From Hemileia vastatrix (taxonomy: Eukaryota > Basidiomycota > Pucciniomycetes > Pucciniales > Zaghouaniaceae): a stretch of DNA of 64,000 nt. A program made the translations under genes and the position numbers. The notes under the pieces were generated by a model that made no database searches, was not told the DNA's origin, and worked only from the letters and a program-made list of their open reading frames with translations. This document shows positions 21,779-32,430 of this stretch, piece by piece. The DNA lies in assembly GCA_030280995.1 (NCBI GenBank), contig JASXTE010000012.1, positions 11,416,001 to 11,480,000 on the forward strand, given 5' to 3'. Each line of letters begins with the position of its first letter. The first letter of the stretch is position 1.

Positions 21779-22795
21779 TTAAGGAAGTTTTTCTTTCAAC
21801 AAGTACAGCATGGTAAAGGTTTCAGGAGAGGCTCTAGTGAATATTTCAATCTCTTCAAATTGAAGACGTGTTTTATGATCAATCCAAGCGGCCATTCTAA
21901 AGTGAGATTTTAAAACTTTCTCTCTTGAAAATACTTCTGCATGATCTTTTGTCATATAATCTTTGAAATGGGCCAAGTTAGCATTGAACATGGAATATAG
22001 TTGTTGGGCAACCTCATTACATTTCACCATAGCTGAAGTGGGTTCTTGATCAGGAATATAATAAGCAGAAGGAGAATAATGGGATCCAGAAGAATCTAGA
22101 TCAAGTCATCAATAAATTTCAAGAGATAAATTTAAAAGAAGAATGAAAATTTTAATTTCTTACTAGAGTCAACTGTGTCAATCCCATGATTTAAAGGCAG
22201 GCTTGGTAGAAATTCTTCTTCAAGAAGGGAAGAGTAGGTATTTTTAATGTTGTTATGAAAAGGTGGTTTTATGAAAGTTAGAAAGTCTCTAGACTGAGAA
22301 GGGATAGGTGATCCATAAAATGTTGAAATATTTCTTTTCTTGTGGCAAATTATAGGAGGACTGTGAGATCTGTGTCTCTTTGAAGAAGAAGGAGGAAAAT
22401 GGGGGCTTTTAAATTTAGGTTGAGAAGGAATAGGCTCTGTTATAGGAGGTAGAGAGAAAGTCGAAGGAGAAGGAGAAACATCCATAACTTGTTTAGGAGG
22501 ATACAACATTGCTTTGGAGCAGTAGAAGTTCTAGGGATTACAGAAGAGAGTCTGGATTGGAGAGATGGAGCAGTATGAAGAGCAGATGGAGGTGGACCCA
22601 GAGATTCAGAGTCAGAAGAAATATTCAAGAATGCTGATTCTGAAAAAGGATTAGGAATTTTAGAAGTGAATGATTTTGAAGAAAGAGTTGAAGGTTTGCA
22701 ATGGGAGGCAAAGCTGGTGGCAGAAAGAGAGAGTGAGCCATATTTAAGGCCAGAGCATTTTCTCTTCTTTTCAAAGCAGTTGGAACAGGCCCTGT
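21779..22795 (-). pseudogene. Antisense ORF block with CX2CX6C motif, between pol and 3' LTR
   Basis: On the minus strand, from about 22795 downward, the frame reads NRACSNCFEKKRKCSGLKYG, a C-x2-C-x6-C pattern as in the first half of fungal Zn2Cys6 fingers. It is followed by a Ser/Pro-rich region (ISSDSESLGPPPSALHTAPS; then 22509-22132 with SPHFPPSSSKRHRSHSPP). A last segment, 22030-21779, is helical (CNEVAQQLYSMFNANLAHFK). Frames change between parts. I do not recognise the protein as a whole. It runs opposite to pol and lies inside the element. Confidence 0.5.
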
Positions 22796-23026
22796 TGTAG
22801 GTGTATCTTTTTGGTTATAAGTGTAGGTGCACTCTTGATGGGTAATGAAAAATTAATCACAGGCTTGGTCACTAGAGGCAGTGATGTTGGAAGGATTCAT
22901 CTTGAAAAATTTGATAATAATGATGGAAAGATAACCTGGATAGGAAAATAGAGAATGTAGGAAAAGAATAGTTGTAAAAATGTGATCAATGACACCAGTG
23001 GGTAGATAGAATCAATGGAACATTTA

Positions 23027-23180
23027 AGTCTTCCATGACCTTAAATTGGGATAATTTCCATCATGGGTCCTCCATGAACTTAAACTGTAATAATGTCTAT
23101 CATGGGTCCTCCATGACCTTAAACTGGAAAATTACTTTCTCTTTGCTCTACTAAGACTATAAACTGGCAATTGATCAAAA
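23027..23180 (+). repeat. Mini-hairpin cluster in element 2
   Basis: Copies at 23027 (AGTC/GACC, imperfect), 23066 (imperfect), 23105 (GGTC-CTCCAT-GACC) and about 23154, with TTAAACTG or ATAAACTGG tails. It corresponds to the 3940-4408 array of element 1. Confidence 0.75.
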
Positions 23181-23799
23181 TGTTTTTAAGGGATATTAGG
23201 GGGGAATGTCAATCTAGAAGTATATTCAATTCACTCAATTTTAATTTATCACTGGTTCATTAGTACTCATACTGATACTCACTCATTTGGACAACTCAGT
23301 CATTGATGGAAACAATGCAACTAACTCTAGGGAATGAAGATGTCATTAAATGGATTTATTTTAAGATTAAAGAAGGATGGAGATTTTAAAGGCTATTGAT
23401 GGAGATTTATAGAAAGCTTAAAATAAAGGTTTCAAAAATGTCTGGTAAAAATTATGATTTATGATAAATTTAGGAGTGATTTTTAAGGGTTGGAGATTTA
23501 TTTGAATTTTGTGATGCTGAATCATAGAAGAAGGATAGTATTTGGTTTTAGTGGGTCTCTCTTGTAGAATATTTAAGGTGAAGCTTTCAGGACCTTATGG
23601 GGAGAATGGCATCAGAGTATTTGTCTCAGGGGGAAGCCCAATGGGAATGGAATCAAAAATATTCCACTCATTAGGGAGGCCCGCTCTCTCATGCTGTGAA
23701 AGAGGGCAGAGACTGGTAGAGGAGAGTTTGAAATGATTCAAACCTTGTTCTCAGTAGTGGAATAGTCACAAGGCAAATACAATCTATTAAAAGTTTATT

Positions 23800-24575
23800 T
23801 CAAAAATGATGATTAAAAAGATCATTTAAAAGCATTAAAATCAGCTAGAAAATAACAGTTATCAGCACCAAAAAAGTTAAGGTATTAAATTTTACAACAA
23901 GAGAAGAAAATAAAAATAAATAATCTCTTTGAAATCTTTCAACATCATTATCAAAGCTTTACATCAAAATTCTTCTCTTCATTAAATCTTCAGTATTATT
24001 AGCAGGGGTTTCCTGAAAATATGTTAAAAATTTACACTTCATATCATCACAGAAATCAAGAAATGAGATATCTATGAAGCTTTGGATATTGATTAATGTA
24101 ATCATTCTGCACCTGGCCAAAGTCATCTGTATTGGTGATTTCAATAGCTTAGGAGGAAATTTATAGTTGGAAGAGATAGAAGTTGGATTTGGAATAAGTA
24201 GGAGGAAAATTCAAATTTAAATAAAGTACTAAATTTTTGAGCCAGAAGCTAAAATGTGATAATACAAATATAGGATTATTATCTTGAGATAGAGGAGGAA
24301 TCTCAGGATTAGTATTTTTAGAAGAAGAAGCTGTTTTGGCCTTTATGTTTCAAAAAAAGGTGGGAATTTTGGATAGTCTCTTTTTAGGAATTTTAGGACA
24401 AGGAAGGAGATCTGGTCCAGTATAGAAGTTAGTTCAGGAAAGAATAATTAGAAGATTAAACTTGATTTTCTTAAGCCTGCAAAGATCACAGGAAGTTCTT
24501 CCAGGAAGACCAGGGTTAGAAATCAGACATGGTACCTGGTATTTGCTGCAAAGTTCACATGGAACGGAAAAGTTT
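23800..24575 (-). pseudogene. Second antisense block with paired Cys motif
   Basis: Minus strand from about 24565: PCELCSKYQVPC (C-x2-C-x6-C), a spacer of about 12 residues, then SCDLCRLKKIKF, where a C-x2-C-x6-C repeat has Phe in place of the last Cys. This looks like a fungal Zn2Cys6-type binuclear zinc finger that has lost one ligand. The frame decays downstream. It may be the start of the same antisense gene as 22795-21779, with the mini-hairpin cluster between them. Confidence 0.45.
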
Positions 24576-24721
24576 TTCTATGACATATTTATGATTATAT
24601 TGATTTAAAAATAGAGTGAAAATATTCAGGACTAGTTAAGGTAGTTTTTTGAAGAGGATGAAGAGAGGATAAATATGTGTTCAATCAATTATGCAAATTT
24701 AAAGAATGGGGTCATTCTTTA

Positions 24722-25850
24722 TTGGAGGGAGGATGTGGCAGTCTAAATTTTAGTATGGAACTAATTTTTATTTAAAGAGGATTTATTTGAGATTATTATT
24801 GAGTTTTGAAAAGCCAATCTAATTTTATAATGCTTTATATTAAAGAAAATGAGTATGTAAAAGGGTTAAAACAGGTAATTTTATGAGTCAAGATTAAAAC
24901 AAATAATTAACAATCCAGAAATGCAAGTATGGTCCAAAAATTTATGGAAATTAAATTAAGGAGTCTCAAAGAGCCTTTGGAAACCTTCATGGAATTTTAA
25001 ATATTTTTCTTCTATTTTTAATAATTTTATTAATTTTTTTAATTTTTTTAATTTTTTTTTGATTTTTCACAATTTACTTAACTTTGATGATTTTTTACTA
25101 GATGAATAGGGCTGTGAAAACTATGAAAAATATATGGGATTTTAAAGGAGAAGTAGCTCTGTCATCTGTAACTTTTTTTATTTTTTATTAGTACTTTAAG
25201 GTTCTAATTGAGTCCAGAAGTCTGTACAAGCTCTGCACAAACTCCAGAAATCTCTGGATAAGCTCTGGGATTCTCTGGCTGGGAAAGAGGAAGCACGTGA
25301 CATCCTATGCATATAAATCTTGTAGAAGAAAAATTAGATAGCATAATTGAACATATAACCAATCTATCTAAAAGATATTATCATCTTAAAAAAAGCATCA
25401 TACATATTAACAACAACATCAAATAATAACATTTTAAAATTGTAATACCCTTATAATATAACAATTTTTCATAACACTCTATTTACTTATATAAAATTTC
25501 ATAAATATATACTTTTAGGTTATCATCTTAATAGTCTCATCATTAGGGACTAGAATTTAACAACTAAATTAAATAAAAATAAAAGCTTCATGAAAACATT
25601 ATTTACATTAATTTAAAAAATGTTTCCTAATACAGCTTCACTGTTGTATTTCTTTCCCTATATTAAGGAACAACAGTTCTACATCTCAAAACTGTTATTA
25701 ACAAATAGAATTGGTCATTTTATATCAAGTAGAGGCTTTATCTTAGTTAATTTTGAAATCTTATTTACTTAATGGGACATTGTTTTCTTTGGTTTATCCA
25801 ACTCCCATAAATTCTGCTTACAGCAAGGCAACTGTAAGAGTCTTTCTACA
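24722..25850 (+). mobile_element. 3' LTR of element 2 with polypurine tract
   Basis: TTGGAGGGAGGA (24722-24733) precedes TGTGGCAGTCTAAATTTTAG at 24734; the end is GAGTCTTTCTACA at 25850. The last 215 bp match 13363-13578. It interrupts the Tet-like remnant at 25851, of which the C-terminal end is lost. Confidence 0.8.
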
Positions 25851-26818
25851 CCTGGAAATATAAACAGTGTCCTTTAATTTTAGCATTTGAAGATATAAGT
25901 TTTCCAGTTATAGCTTCAATATATAATAATATCCCAAAATTAAGATAATTGGCATCATTTGAATTGGCATGAATCTTGTTATGAAATCCTGAATGAGTGA
26001 TTATGACATTCAAAAACAATAGATATTTGCTGATAATACTTTCCCATTCCAAGTCACACCAATTTGGTATTCTAATTCAAGTAGTAATCTCATGATTTTC
26101 TTCAACAGCTTTATTGCAGATTTTTTTAAGTCAAAGAGCAATAAAAGAATTAAATTATTGTAAGGTGTCTCATTTTCAAAAAAATTTATCTTTTTCATCT
26201 TTAGATAAATTTTTGAGAAAAGAATAAATGCCTATTGATTTAAAATGAGTGAAATAATATTATGAATGAAAAAAAATAATTAGATTTACCAAGAGAATAA
26301 CCTTTAAAAAATCCTGGCTTCCATACAAAACCAATCATGATACCACCCATCAAACTCTTATTCCTTATTGGTAAGCAAGCCAAAGCCATTTAATATAGTG
26401 TTGTGATGAGATTGGATATTTGAATAAAATATTCATCTTTTAAAACATCAAAATAATGATTTTTGTGAATACATAGAGGTTTAAAACTATTAATAATTAC
26501 TGTCTCAGCTTCATTTCCACCTAGTTTGGCTAGATAATTTATATCTTCTGGTAAAATCTTTTGATAATAATTTTTATCCACTTTAGTTTTATAGTAATTA
26601 TTTTCTGATATATGACCAAATATACTATCCAAGTGAATTTTCATTTTTAAATACATTTTTTTACTTTGACTATTATTATTTTTTGTCGATTTTTTAGATG
26701 ATGATTGAAGGGAATTTGAAATTGAAGATGATGATAATAAAGTTAATGAAGATGAGAGAGAAGTAAGCAGTGAATCTGAAAAGATAGAAATGTATTTTTC
26801 TACAAAAAATATGGTCAT
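25851..26818 (-). pseudogene. Tet-like 2OG-Fe(II) oxygenase remnant, C-terminus removed by LTR
   Basis: The minus-strand frame starts at 26818 (Ser-rich, then YYQKILPEDINYLAKLGGNE). It continues after a stop with SLMGGIMIGFVWKPGFF, then FFENETPYNNL, and ends with NVIITHSGFHNKIHANSNDANYLNFGIL and KIKGHCLYF. Its C-terminal part is clearly homologous to 63349-63693. The arrangement of a histidine motif followed by FG...TG and G-x-hydrophobic-F resembles the Tet-like 2OG oxygenase family common in rusts. The expected HxD iron motif reads H-A-N. Assignment is from memory of the family pattern. Confidence 0.5.
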
Positions 26819-27604
26819 TTTTCAAACCCCAAAAAAATTAAAAGTAAAAAAGGACTCACATAATTTAAAATAAATCAACTTAAAAAATTTTCACATAAAA
26901 CTACTAAGAAAATTTTTACTTCAATTGAACATGACACGGGAGAAAAAATGAGTGAACTAGATGTCTAGTTGTTTTTTTTGTCCCTGTTCAAGCCCTGGTT
27001 GTGATTCTTCTCAATACCTTGGAGTGACCTTGGTTGAGCCATTCCCCCCTTTCAATGTCTATAAAACCCCACATAATTTCTTTTCAACTTTCTCCCTTCT
27101 TTCCATTATCCCTTTATTTCTTGTTGTAACATTGTTTTCTTCCCTCTTTTTTACTTTTTAATTCCTCTTTTTCTCATTTTCCTCTAACTGTTTACCATTT
27201 TTCTTTCTTAGCTTTTTCTTTAGCACACAAAGCATTTTAACTACATATCTACTTACATCTTTACAATATGGGGATTCATTCCATTTGAAAAAAGGCTTAA
27301 AGCAAAAAATGACATTATTTAAATTTTTACTTTAATATTGTACGTTAGAAATAATAGTTGGATGTAAATATGTGGTGAGAAAAAATGAACAATTAAAAAG
27401 TGAAATGATTGAAAAAAGAAAAAAAGAAAGATTACATCACAGTTTTTATGATGTGTACTAGGGGAAAATTATGTTATATTTGCATCACAGGTTACAAAGT
27501 CCTACAAACATTTTAACATAATTCATCATACTCTAAAACATTTAATTATTAAAGATAAATGAAAGCAATAAAATGAAACCAATTACAGGAAAATATGTCA
27601 TTTT

Positions 27605-27986
27605 TTTGTTTTTTTTTGGCACAAGATCTCTACTCAAAGCACAAATGTGCAAAAACAACACGCCTCCCCTTTGTATTGAAGAATAAGAAAAAATTACTAG
27701 AGCTAAGTGGCCAAGTAATATATAAAGTGACAGTCACTCACCATTATGATTATGAAAGGCAACTGGAGTTGAAGCTGGTGTAAAGGAGTGTACAGCTTGA
27801 GCAATCTCAGCTTCAACTGAGACTCTACTATGTTAGCTAAGTTTTAAAAGCTATACATAGTGTTTTTCTCACTACTTTTCCAAATTTTTGTAACAAAAAA
27901 AAATTAACTAGCACAGATAGCTTGTGCCCTCAAGCTGGGTTAATTTTTATGATTTTTAATTTTAAATTTTTTTTTGGCAGGAGATC
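27605..27986 (+). repeat. Exon-like unit A
   Basis: Encodes LYSKHKCAKTTRLPFVLKNK, then LSGQVIYKVTVTHHYDYERQLELKLV and a stop at 27783. Conserved sequence follows (CAATCTCAGCTTCAACTGAG; TTAGCTAAG), ending with a T-rich tract and GGCAG. The latter looks like a 3' splice acceptor leading into the next unit. Product not recognised. Confidence 0.6.
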
Positions 27987-29246
27987 TGTCAGCCAGGCTA
28001 TACCAGGAGCCCAGTAAATGTTATGTTAATTTACTGAAACCAAAAGAGGGCATAAAAATATGCATTTTATGTATATAAATTAATATTTTATTGTATAATA
28101 AAATTTTATAAGTATCTTATTAAATATAAATAAAATAAGGATTATATTAATTTTATTTTTATATAATTTATTTAAACATTTAGCTTAAGCATGATATATT
28201 TTATATTCTATAAATTATGGCACATTTTTATGTATTTAATAAATATAAATTAATAATTCATTAATTATAAACATATGTTATAATTATAAGTGAAAAATTA
28301 ACTTATAATGTAATTATATTAATTAATTAAATTCATATATTAAATAAAGCTTTACATATCTTATTAAAAAATAATATTGGGCGCTTTTTTGACCCTTAAT
28401 TGTGTCAAGAAATTATTAAATAAATTAAACTACTTATTTAATATAATAATATTAAAATCCTCACTTTAAATTAACAATATGGTTAAATTAATTACTTGTT
28501 TCAACTAAATTAATTATTAATCTACTAAATTAGTTAAAACAAATGATTAAGTTTCCTTTAAAATTGAATTAAATTAATTACCAAAATTTTTGCGTCAAAA
28601 TATTCTATGTGTTTCAGTTAAAACCCTTAACAAAACATTGTAATACCTGTTTTGGATTATTTTACTCACAGTTATTATGCTTCAGGCTTATTTAGTTACT
28701 CATTAATTTAATTAACTGGTTTTGGAAATTTTGGTTGGAAAATTAGTCTCTTACTCATGGGTTTAATTAGTTGTTTCATGTTTTTCTCTCAATATCTATG
28801 TTTTAGTTATATTCTTTTATATTCTTGTTTTAACTTATTAATATTCTGTAAATACTCATTTGTGGCGCTTCAGAGGACCCCTTGCCTATAAAAAGGCCTT
28901 GAAAAATCCCCTGTAGCCTCATCACATACTTACTCATCATAAATTAAATATTACATTACGTTTTATTATTTTTGTGGCGCTTCAGTCCCCTTAAATATTA
29001 AATAAAAGCTAATAGGTTGTTTTAAAATTTTTAATAGCTAGTTTGTTGATATTTGAGCAGAGAGAAAAAATAAGTTACTTACTAGTATAACCAGCTCACC
29101 CCTCATCATCTTTTGTCTACCAAAATAGTTATTTTATTGTCCCATCATCCTTTCCTTCCATCTTCTTTTCTTTTATTTCACTTCTATCCTCTTCTTCTTT
29201 CCTTTCTACCCTCTTCTTTCCTTCTTTCTAGACAAACTGGCCAACA
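27987..29246 (+). mobile_element. Solo LTR (family S) with AGATC target duplication
   Basis: Starts TGTCAGCCAGGCTATACCAG and ends AAACTGGCCAACA. AGATC is present on both sides (27982-27986 and 29247-29251). A TATA-like CCTATAAAAAGG is at 28884-28896. It split the tandem units A and B. The other copy of this family is at 11218-13362. Confidence 0.88.
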
Positions 29247-29520
29247 AGATCCCTACTCATAGAACAAGTTTTAAAAAACAACACCCCTCCCCTATGTATT
29301 GAAGAATAGGAAAAAATTACTAGATCTAAGTGGCCCAGTAATAAATGCAGTGATATTCCCTCACCATTATGATGATGAAAGGCAACTGGAGTTGAAGCTG
29401 GGGTAAAGGAGCATATAGCTTGAGCAATCTCAGCTTCAACTGAGACTCCACTATGTTAGCTAAGTGTTAAAAGCAATGTACAGTATTTTTCTCACTACTT
29501 GTCCAGATTTTTAATCCTCT
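29247..29520 (+). pseudogene. Exon-like unit B (broken)
   Basis: Same reading as unit A but with stops after DPYS and KF. KTTPLPYVLKN, LLDLSGPVINAV and HHYDDERQLELKL are retained, with the same downstream CAATCTCAGCTTCAACTGAG. Confidence 0.6.
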
Positions 29521-30661
29521 AACTTTACTCAAAAGTGAAAATTTGTGAAGGTGAACAAACAATTTTGCTTGCCAGTCTTAATTATGCAATATGCAAATCA
29601 ATATTGAATATCCTTTTTTTGATCCTGTTGATATAATATTTTCAACAACAAATTAAGAATTAAGTAAACACTATTTTGTGATTCCAATAGATAAATAAGT
29701 TAATATAATAATTTCAAAACCAATGAGCTATTCATATTGAAATCTAAGTAAAATTGGCTAAATTATAGCCATTTCAACCTGACATGTGATTTTTGCTAAG
29801 AAGTGCTATATCTCGCTTAAATTTCAAGGTACAATAATAATTTCAAGATATAGAAAGCTTCATATAGTGACTTCAAATAAAAAGAGCTAATCAGATTTAG
29901 AGTATAAGTAATATTGGCTAAGCTATAGCCATTCAACATAACATGTGATTTTCAATAAGTGCCACATCTCACTAATTGTCATAACTTAACCAATTTTAAT
30001 TTGATCTTAAATATGAATAGCTCATTGGATTTGGAATCACTATATTAAGCTTTCTATATATTGAAATTATTATTGTATCTTGAAGTTTGAGCAAGATATA
30101 GCACTTCTTAGAAAAAATCACATGTCAGGTTGAAATGGCTATAACTTAGTCAATTATACTTAGATTTTCTATTTGAATAGCTTATTTATTTTTCAATACT
30201 TATATTAACTTATTTACTTATTGGAATTACAAAATAGTGTATACTTAATTCTTAATTTGTTGTTGAAAATATTATATCAACAGTATCAAAAAAAAGGATA
30301 TTCAATAATGATTTGTATATTGCATAATTAAGACTGGCAAGCAAAATTGTTCTTTCTCCTTCACAAATCTTCACTTTTCAGTAAAGTTTTGCAGAATAAA
30401 AAATTTGGACAAGTAGTGAGAAAAATACTGTGCATTGCATTTAACACTTAGCTAACATAGTGGAGTCTCAGTTAAAGTTGATATTGTTCAAGCTATACGC
30501 TCCTTTATGCCAGCTTCAACTCCAAGTGCCTTTCATCATCATAATGGTGAGAGACTGTCACTGCATTGATTACTGGGCCACTTAGATCTAGTAATTTTGT
30601 CTTATTCTTCAATACATAGGGGAGGGGTGTTGTTTTTGTGAATTTGTGCTTTGAGTAGAGA
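29247..30661. repeat. 1.4-kb near-perfect palindrome centred at about 29954
   Basis: The left arm 29247-29950 reappears reversed and complemented at 29958-30661. For example TTCAACAACAAATTAAGAAT (29641-29660) faces ATTCTTAATTTGTTGTTGAA (30248-30267), and unit B faces unit C. Both arms have diverged by scattered substitutions and small indels, so it is not an assembly mirror of one arm. Confidence 0.85.
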
Positions 30662-30668
30662 TCTCCTG
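30400..30668 (-). repeat. Exon-like unit C
   Basis: Minus strand: acceptor-like T-run and GGCAG, then DLYSKHKFTKTTPLPYVLKN, LLDLSGPVINAVTVSHHYDD and ERHLELKLA with stop. No internal stop. Confidence 0.6.
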
Positions 30669-30759
30669 CCAAAAAAAAGAAAAGTTAAAATTAAAAATCA
30701 TAAAAATTAACCCAGCTTGAGGGCACAAGCAATCTGTACTAGTTAATTTTTTTTTACAA

Positions 30760-31090
30760 AAATTTGAAAAAGTAGTGAGAAAAACACTGTGTATAGCTTT
30801 TAAAACTTAGCTAACATGGTAGAGTCTCAGTTGAAGCTGAGATTGCTCAAGCTGTACGCTCCTTTATACCAGCTTCAACTCCATTTTCCTTTCATAATCA
30901 TAATGGTGAGCAACTGTCACTGCATTGATTACTGGGCCACTTAGATCTATTAATTTTGTCCTATTCTTCAATACATAGGGGAGGGGTGTTGTTTTTTTGC
31001 ATTTGTGCTTTGAGTAGGGATCTCCTGCAAAAAAAAAAGAAAAGTTGTAATTAACAATCATAAATATTAACCCAGCTTGAGGGCACAAGC
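30760..31090 (-). repeat. Exon-like unit D
   Basis: Minus strand: DPYSKHKCKKTTPLPYVLKN, then LIDLSGPVINAVTVAHHYDYERKMELKLV and stop at 30864, preceded by a long T-run and TGCAG. Tandem with unit C in the same orientation. Differences among units are mostly conservative at the protein level. Confidence 0.6.
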
Positions 31091-31735
31091 CATCTGTGAT
31101 AGCTAATTTTTTTTGTTACTAAATTCTCTTTCAATAAGAATCTAAGAGCAACTCAAATAAAACATTAAAGACAGCTATTCTACCTTCTGATAATAAATCA
31201 AAATCTAGCACAAATTTAAAAACTCTCAAGTGAAAAAATGTTGTGGAAGATGGAAAAATAAGAAAATTTCAAAAAACAGCCCACTCATCCCCCAAAGAAT
31301 CTGAGGATGAGTTGTCCTTGAAAGGGAAGGAAATGAGAATGATGTTTATTCAAATAAATAAAGTTCTTTATCATTTTTTTCATCTGCTGAAGAATTAGAA
31401 AATAAGGAAGTTGGTCACAAATCAGATTCTGATAATATGATTTGGCAAGAAAGTGCTAGACAATAATCAGCTCACAATCATGCTAGAGATAACAATATAA
31501 GATAGAGTAAGTGGATTGGGTTAGTGAACAATACAAAGGGGAAGTTATGAAATGCAACACTGAATGGTAGAAATAAGGGGGGAGTCATTAACGGAACTAA
31601 AAAAAGTATTGTAAGGTGTAAAGGGGCGAAATAAATGGATTTGGGCTCAGACAGGGTCATTACCCGAATCACACATAGGGTCACAACCAGAAACTAAAAA
31701 AACAACTAGAAATCTAGTTCACTAATTTTTTCTCC

Positions 31736-32430
31736 TGTGTGAGGAATATTTTTACAAAAATTTTGAAAAATAATAATAATAATAATGAATGTTCTAATAC
31801 ATATCTGTAAAGTTTATTTCAGGCAGTTGGAAGTGGTTATGACAGGGTAGGTAATATAAAATTGGGAGTGGCTGCATAGATTTGGTCATTTCATTTGTGT
31901 TCAATTTTTAGAATGGAGGGTGGGGGTTGCAGGTTATTGAATATCTATGTAGCCACTGAACCTGGATGGCTTTTGTTTATATGTTAAGAGGGGTGGCTAG
32001 TCGTGTGTTTTGTGATTTAGTTGGCCAGCTAGCCATGAACCTGGCTGGCTTGTTGGTTATACTTTGGCCTGGACGGTGCTATAGGTAGGTAGAATTGTTT
32101 GAGGGATTTTTAAGGAGAAGAGGCAAAGGATATAAGGGATGAATGAAAAAATAATGACTGAAAAATTATTTGATAGCTGAAAATATATGATTTCATGTTG
32201 AGGTAGTGAAAAAAAACAAAAGAGACAGCTAAAAAGAAGCTTTCACTGAAAATTAAAAATAAAATTCAATATGCAAAAATAAAATTACAAAAACAAGAGA
32301 ATAATACATGAAACTTGATCATTTGAAGATTATGAAAAAAAAGTTAAAAGGGTTGTTTTGAGAAATTTTTGAGTGTTATTGGAATAATTTTTACTCTTAT
32401 GCTAGATGATTGAGAAATAGAAGTTTTGGA
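31736..32430. other. No gene seen
   Basis: Short direct repeats of a GCTGGCCAnCTAGCCA/CCTGGCTGGCTTG type at 31960-32060 and an AAT microsatellite at 31765. Nothing else supported; it may be the far part of the Harbinger copy to the right. Confidence 0.5.

Larger units (their letters stand above)
20931..24733 (+). other. Long 3' non-coding region of element 2
   Basis: Same plan as 2345-5078: mini-hairpins at 20896 and 20941, the GTAATTG hairpin (21102-21136), larger hairpins (21364-21423, 21503-21528), a mini-hairpin at 21206, a cluster at 23027-23180, and the conserved block at about 23570-23770. Two blocks absent from element 1 (about 21770-22900 and 23790-24620) hold antisense ORFs. It ends with TTGGAGGGAGGA before the LTR. 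Confidence 0.7.
26935..31735. mobile_element. 4.8-kb element with terminal inverted repeats
   Basis: Left end ACACGGGAGAAAAAATGAGT (26936 on) and right end, read in reverse, ACACAGGAGAAAAAATTAGT. Both continue through GAACTAGAT.TCTAGTTGTTTTTTT with about 90% identity, and weaker similarity extends to about 110 bp. Each end includes the perfect hairpin AACTAGA-NN-TCTAGTT. Inside are four copies of an exon-like unit, a 1.4-kb palindrome and a solo LTR. No transposase was found, so it is probably non-autonomous. No clear target duplication. Confidence 0.65.
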
